Positions 31,125 through 34,508 of a stretch of DNA of 34,508 nt are shown one piece after another. The position numbers and the translations under genes were made by a program. The notes under the pieces were generated by a model that worked only from the letters and a program-made list of their open reading frames with translations, was not told the origin of the DNA and ran no database searches. Origin of the DNA: UBA9337 sp038331135 (lineage in GTDB: Bacteria > Patescibacteriota > Minisyncoccia > Moranbacterales > UBA9337); the NCBI GenBank assembly GCA_038331135.1, contig JBBQOS010000004.1:1-34508 (forward strand), in the 5' to 3' direction. Position 1 is the first letter of the stretch; each line of letters begins with the position of its first letter.

Positions 31125-31667
31125 TTATTTTAGCAAATTTTCAATTCGTCTCTCCAGTTCTTCCGGCGTGCCATTATTGTCCAGTAGCACATCCGCCTGT
31201 TCTCGCAGTCCGGCGATAGTCAATTCTGCTTCCCTCTCGGCATCTAATTTAAATTCTTCAAAGGTCTTATTTTTATCATCCACGTTTTCCTCTCTGTCGA
31301 TTATCCTTTCATATCTTTTTTCTAAACTAACATCAACAAAAACCAATTTAAAATCAGGATTTGCTCTTAAAAATTCAATATCCTCCACCCTTCGAATACC
31401 ATCGATTATAATAATGGGATTTAAATCGTTTTTTGTATCAATATCCATAACTTTGGCTAAAATATTTTCACCATAAGTATTTCTAAGCATCAAGGAAGTT
31501 TGTTGCAATGAATCTCTGGAATGTTCGATATGCAGTCTATCCAAGACATCTCGCATAATAGTAGAAAAACGATAAGTGGAAGCGTTATGATTCTCCGTTA
31601 AATATTTTACCACCGTGCCTTTGCCACTGGCTATTTCCCCCGCTAAGCCTAAAATAATTTTTTTCAT
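31125..31667 (-). CDS. P-loop nucleotide kinase-like protein (a)
   Basis: About 180 residues from MKKIILGLAGEIASGKGTVV. An upstream ATG adds 13 residues of no similarity. The Walker A motif is GEIASGKGT, and IIIIDGIRRVEDIEFLR looks like the Walker B/lid region. LVFVDVSLEKRYERIIDR is typical of dephospho-CoA kinase / adenylate kinase-like enzymes, including the UPF0200 type. The substrate cannot be told; a nucleoside monophosphate or CoA precursor is plausible. A paralogue follows upstream on the same strand (31880-32446). Confidence 0.7.
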   Translation of the reverse strand: MKKIILGLAGEIASGKGTVVKYLTENHNASTYRFSTIMRDVLDRLHIEHSRDSLQQTSLMLRNTYGENILAKVMDIDTKNDLNPIIIIDGIRRVEDIEFLRANPDFKLVFVDVSLEKRYERIIDREENVDDKNKTFEEFKLDAEREAELTIAGLREQADVLLDNNGTPEELERRIENLLK

Positions 31668-31732
31668 AGCATTACTAAAATTTAAGTGTAAAAAAATAGA
31701 ATCCATTTTCTATAAAATATTATTTTTTTGAA

Positions 31733-31752
31733 CCTGCCTATCAGCAGGCAGG
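31733..31752. repeat. Short palindrome between two paralogous kinase genes
   Basis: CCTGCC and GGCAGG pair across TATCAGCA (read on plus). It is a small, GC-rich palindrome in an AT-rich gap, of the kind that recurs between genes in related genomes. Confidence 0.4.
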
Positions 31753-31848
31753 CTACCGTTGTTTGCCGCGACGAACGAAAGGCGAGAAAAAATGATGTTT
31801 TTTAGAAGTTTGTAAGCTATGTTATTACAGCTACATAAAAATTTGAAA

Positions 31849-31872
31849 AAAGAGGACCGTAAAGCCCTCTTT
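31849..31872 (-). terminator. Terminator of kinase gene (b)
   Basis: On minus the stem AAAGAGG/CCTCTTT encloses GCTTTACGGT and ends TTTTTTC. It lies just after the stop of the upstream kinase-like gene. Confidence 0.7.
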
Positions 31873-31879
31873 ATATAAT

Positions 31880-32446
31880 TTACTTACTTTTCATTTCCTC
31901 CACTACTCGATCTACTTCACTTAGCAGATTAGCCAAATCTTTATCATTTTGAATTACAAAATCAGCTTTTTCTTTCATTTCTGGAACATATTTTTCTGTC
32001 TCCATCTCGCCTTCTGTTTCTATAAACTTTTCAAAAGTCATAGCATCATCACTTTTTTCTCCACGGTTAACAGTTCTTTCCCAACGAAGTTTCTGAGGCA
32101 CATCAATATAAATTATATAACTATCACTATATGATTTCACAAAATGAAAATCTTCCCAAAAACGCACACCATTTACCATAATCACACCTTCTCCATTATC
32201 AATTCTTTTCCTTAGCGCCCGACTTAAAATATCATCGCCAAATCTCTTGCGAAATTGAACTGCCAGCCACCCCTGATCTTCCTTAGAAAATTTATCAAAA
32301 TAAATAGACAATGTTTCTTTTAGAGGGTCGGCAAAACGCATTTTTTGCACACCATGTTTTTCTTCCAGATAATCAGCCACTGTATCCTTACCTGAGCCGG
32401 TTGCTCCTACTAGCCCGATTACAATTCTCTTTTTTCCATTTTCCAT
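31880..32446 (-). CDS. P-loop nucleotide kinase-like protein (b)
   Basis: About 188 residues from MENGKKRIVIGLVGATGSGKDTVADYL. A longer start would add 15 non-similar residues. Walker A is GATGSGKDT; VIMVNGVRFWEDFHFVK mirrors the DGIRRVEDIEFLR block of the neighbour; IYIDVPQKLRWERTVNR is the matching lid segment. It is a paralogue of the 31125 gene. Deoxynucleoside monophosphate kinase or dephospho-CoA kinase-like activity is likely; exact substrate unknown. Confidence 0.7.
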   Translation of the reverse strand: MENGKKRIVIGLVGATGSGKDTVADYLEEKHGVQKMRFADPLKETLSIYFDKFSKEDQGWLAVQFRKRFGDDILSRALRKRIDNGEGVIMVNGVRFWEDFHFVKSYSDSYIIYIDVPQKLRWERTVNRGEKSDDAMTFEKFIETEGEMETEKYVPEMKEKADFVIQNDKDLANLLSEVDRVVEEMKSK

Positions 32447-32551
32447 TTTGTTAGAATTTTGATTATAAATTATACGCAGATTCAACAACAATATTAATTT
32501 TATAAAAAATAAGTCAATAAGTCAATACTCCACGAATCGCATTTAAAACAA

Positions 32552-33667
32552 TTATTTAAAGTTTATAACCACAATCTCACTCCTGCCCGAAGTGCGCATC
32601 ATCGGTCCCCAGGTGCCCGTCCCACTAGAAGTATAAATATTAAAGTCTCCTTCTTGAGTTAAGCCATTGTGATATCGGCCATTAATTAGATAAGTAATCA
32701 ACTGGAAAGGAAATATTTGCCCACGATGAGTGTGCCCAGCTAATTGCAGATTTATACCCAAAGCCTTAGCTTCTTTGGCAATATCAGGATTGTGATAAAG
32801 CAAGATACTGGGCGATTGATTGTTAAAATTTTTTACTTCGGCCACTTTCTGGCTAAAACTTTTTTTATCCCCTCTCTCAGGATAACTAACGCCCAAAATC
32901 TGCATCCCATCAATATCAACCATCTCATTATCTAAAAATTTTATTGGCGTATCTTTGATAGCTTCAATTGATTTATCTACCCCCAGATAAGTCTCATGAT
33001 TACCTGTTATGAAATAAATGCCGCCTGGGGCTTGAATATGTCCCAAGGGGCTCACGAGACCACCCAACTCTCCTTCCATCCCATCAAAGAGATCTCCCGT
33101 AATAAAAATTATATCTGGTTTTTGAACATTTACTTGTTTTATGATTTTATTTAAAAATCTCTTGCCATAGATATGTCCCAGATGAACATCGGAAAGCTGA
33201 ATCACCTTTTTATTTTTCCAGGCTGGAGGTAAATTTTTTATTTTAACTGTTACATTTTTTATTTTGGGATTATAGGCGTTCCAAGCACCCCAAGCTGATA
33301 ACACGACCATGAAAACAATTGAAAAAACCACTAAGTATTTATAATCAAAATCCTGCCCCGTAATTTTTGTCACCCCCACAATTAGCCAGGAAACCACGAG
33401 CGCCATAGTTAAATTCCAACCCATCCCTAGCCAAAAACTAAAGATGGTATAAATTATTCTAGCTAAAATTCCTTCACTATAATGCGCCAAAAAAGAAGAT
33501 CCAATAAAACTAAGACTTAAAAACAAAAGTCCTCCTCCCAGCCACATTTTGACACTAATGCTACTGATGGCTAAAAATTTAACCAAAGACACGTACAGAA
33601 AAAGATGTCCTCCAAATAGAATAGAGACCAAAATAAATAAAAACATAATCAGGTTTAAAATATTCAT
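32552..33667 (-). CDS. Membrane metallophosphoesterase (YkuE-like)
   Basis: The 371 residues have four membrane helices at the N-terminus (about 1-130) and a cytoplasmic or outer calcineurin-like phosphoesterase domain from about 150. The metal-binding motifs are VIQLSDVHLGH, FITGDLFDG, FITGNHETY, LLYHNPD and QLAGHTHRGQ. The architecture matches the YkuE/YaeI group, which acts on lipid or UDP-linked phosphates, but the substrate is not certain. It is the first gene on minus after the divergent plus-strand gene. Confidence 0.9.
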   Translation of the reverse strand: MNILNLIMFLFILVSILFGGHLFLYVSLVKFLAISSISVKMWLGGGLLFLSLSFIGSSFLAHYSEGILARIIYTIFSFWLGMGWNLTMALVVSWLIVGVTKITGQDFDYKYLVVFSIVFMVVLSAWGAWNAYNPKIKNVTVKIKNLPPAWKNKKVIQLSDVHLGHIYGKRFLNKIIKQVNVQKPDIIFITGDLFDGMEGELGGLVSPLGHIQAPGGIYFITGNHETYLGVDKSIEAIKDTPIKFLDNEMVDIDGMQILGVSYPERGDKKSFSQKVAEVKNFNNQSPSILLYHNPDIAKEAKALGINLQLAGHTHRGQIFPFQLITYLINGRYHNGLTQEGDFNIYTSSGTGTWGPMMRTSGRSEIVVINFK

Positions 33668-33671
33668 ACTA

Positions 33672-33700
33672 TTGACTTTTCTTTATAAAAATGGTATGAT
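33672..33700 (+). promoter_or_regulatory. Promoter of the cysteine-rich gene
   Basis: TTGACT (33672-33677) and TATGAT (33695-33700) are separated by exactly 17 bp. The start would be near 33707, about 58 nt before the ATG. It is one of the clearest promoters in the window. Confidence 0.75.
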
Positions 33701-33764
33701 TAAAGGCTGTACCTACATTATATCATACACTAAATCAAGCAAACATTAAAGAAAGGAGAGAAGT

Positions 33765-34115
33765 ATGTCTGAAAAAACAGTTCAATTCGATTGCAAGGGA
33801 ATAGGCTGCACTGGGACAGTTGTGGTATCTGCAGAAAATTTTTTAAGGATTGGAAGCCATAGCTGTAGTGCGTGCTCTCCTCCCCTTTATCCTTGCACCA
33901 TCTGTGGCAAACTGCATGAAGAAGATGAAACTCCTGCCAAAAATCGTGGCGGAGATTCTTTCTTTTTTTGTTGGTGGTCAAATCGGCGTAAAGCAAAAAG
34001 ACGGCAAAATGCTGTTCTTCTAACTTATTTGCAGTGCCATCTAAAATTCTGCCCGGATTTCGTTAAAGCGAAATCTGGTTTTTTTATTTTTCTTTTGCTC
34101 CAATTTTTATCCTAA
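33765..34115 (+). CDS. Small cysteine-rich (zinc-ribbon-like) protein, 3' end doubtful
   Basis: The start is well supported by a strong promoter and AGAAAGGAGAG ahead of ATG. The N-terminal 55 residues contain three cysteine pairs, CKGIGC, CSAC and CTIC, as in zinc ribbons or knuckles. After residue about 66 the frame reads through an intrinsic terminator (34053-34085) and ends in a hydrophobic tail, which is unlikely. If one T were missing from the T7 run at 33963-33969, the frame would end at 34023 as an 85-residue protein (…FFFVGGQIGVKQKDG…), 30 nt before the terminator. Sequencing error, slippage or a broken gene are all possible. No known family. Confidence 0.6.
   Translation: MSEKTVQFDCKGIGCTGTVVVSAENFLRIGSHSCSACSPPLYPCTICGKLHEEDETPAKNRGGDSFFFCWWSNRRKAKRRQNAVLLTYLQCHLKFCPDFVKAKSGFFIFLLLQFLS
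34053..34085 (+). terminator. Terminator of the cysteine-rich gene
   Basis: CCGGATTTCG / CGAAATCTGG (10 bp with one G-T pair) with loop TTAAAG is followed by TTTTTTTATTTTT. It is a strong intrinsic terminator and lies inside the 3' part of the reading frame called above. Confidence 0.85.
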
Positions 34116-34187
34116 TGAAAATTCCAAACAATTAAATATACAGCGGTTAATCAAAAATAGTACTACTGGCAATAATCGAAAAAACTA

Positions 34188-34508
34188 CTACTCTAAATTA
34201 AGTTTCATAAATTTACCGACGCTTCCTTTAAGCGTTAGTGGTTGTACAGTAATAAATTCAGGAATGTAACCTGATACGATTTTATTTTCAGATAGATGAG
34301 AATGTCCGCTCAAAACATATTTTATATTTTCATTTTCTTTTACTATTTCCAAAAATTGCGCAAACTCATAGATGGGTTCATTGGAATTTACAACAAAAGG
34401 TGGCTCATGCATAGCGACCAATACTTTTTTATCTGTTTTTAGCATTTCCCTAAACCAATCCAACTGGGTCTGAGACATTTTATTTTTTTCATTGGTATCC
34501 AAAACTAT
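34188..34508 (-). CDS. Calcineurin-like metallophosphoesterase, C-terminal part (cut by window edge)
   Basis: The frame runs in from the right edge, with codons IVL before DTNEKNKM. It carries LVAMHEPPFV and YVLSGHSHLSEN, the fourth and fifth metal-binding blocks of this family. The N-terminal blocks lie beyond the window. It resembles the phosphoesterase at 11681-12505 (AMHLPML and SGHFHIYD at the same places). The substrate is unknown. Confidence 0.85.
   Translation of the reverse strand: MVLDTNEKNKMSQTQLDWFREMLKTDKKVLVAMHEPPFVVNSNEPIYEFAQFLEIVKENENIKYVLSGHSHLSENKIVSGYIPEFITVQPLTLKGSVGKFMKLNLE

Noticed and set aside
33730..33996. Minus-strand frame over the small cysteine-rich gene
   Set aside because: The plus-strand gene has a promoter, a strong ribosome site and a terminator; the minus frame has none.
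1..34508. UGA read as glycine, as in some candidate phyla
   Set aside because: Recognised genes have full length with standard stops, and no in-frame UGA at conserved glycine positions was noticed.

Overview
The window looks like a stretch of an AT-rich Candidate Phyla Radiation (Patescibacteria) chromosome, probably of the Parcubacteria kind. The hints are a short EF-Ts, a lysine-tailed L31, a eukaryote-like IleRS with an HYGH / KMAKK signature, weak or absent Shine-Dalgarno sites in front of most genes, tRNAs without encoded CCA, and many palindromic repeats between genes. TGA behaves as a stop, so there is no sign of the UGA-glycine code. The lineage is inferred from gene content and style, not from a marker alignment. 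Almost every gene is on the minus strand; only rpmE and a small cysteine-rich gene near the right end are on plus.

Layout, left to right. 1-600: the start of rpmG (cut by the window edge) and a tRNA cluster Thr(GGT)-Tyr(GTA)-Thr(TGT) with a duplicated tRNA-Thr 5' fragment. 672-4528: a membrane TPR protein, a PSP1/RicT protein, tsf and rpsB, and rpmE, which diverges from rpsB over a shared -35 box. 4573-8370: the glycolytic genes gpmI and eno, separated by a GIY-YIG nuclease gene lying between palindromic repeats. 8630-8850: a repeat remnant and a candidate structured RNA with a terminator. 8958-12737: a membrane/periplasm cluster (DUF167, a ferric-reductase-like haem b protein, an ApbE flavin transferase, calcium-binding-like and anchored small proteins, a phosphoesterase). 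12849-16128: a HAD hydrolase, a SpoU methyltransferase, a PolB-like exonuclease, an unknown protein and a membrane-anchored thioredoxin-like protein. 16200-19179: a glycosyltransferase and an exopolysaccharide-type sugar transferase. The terminator between them has been split by a 140-bp IS3-type miniature element. 19307-19803: RNase P RNA. 20000-27237: tgt, a DUF11-type surface protein, recO and ileS. 27301-28309: a TrpR-related regulator gene with identical palindromes in front of it and in front of ileS, preceded by a T-box leader. 28328-33667: rfbC, a small unknown, tyrS, tspO, two P-loop kinase-like proteins and a membrane phosphoesterase. 33765-34508: a small zinc-ribbon-like gene and the end of another phosphoesterase.

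Most genes are housekeeping: translation (rpmG, rpsB, tsf, rpmE, ileS, tyrS, tgt, rnpB, tRNAs), lower glycolysis (gpmI, eno), recombination (recO) and cell surface. The observations most worth following are: (i) the GIY-YIG nuclease that shares its leader and flanking palindromes with a gene-less copy 7 kb away, which suggests a nuclease/palindrome mobile unit; (ii) the T-box plus twin TrpR-type palindromes around the ileS operon; (iii) the IS3-derived miniature element in the loop of a terminator; (iv) palindromic elements that have become in-frame peptide insertions in IleRS.
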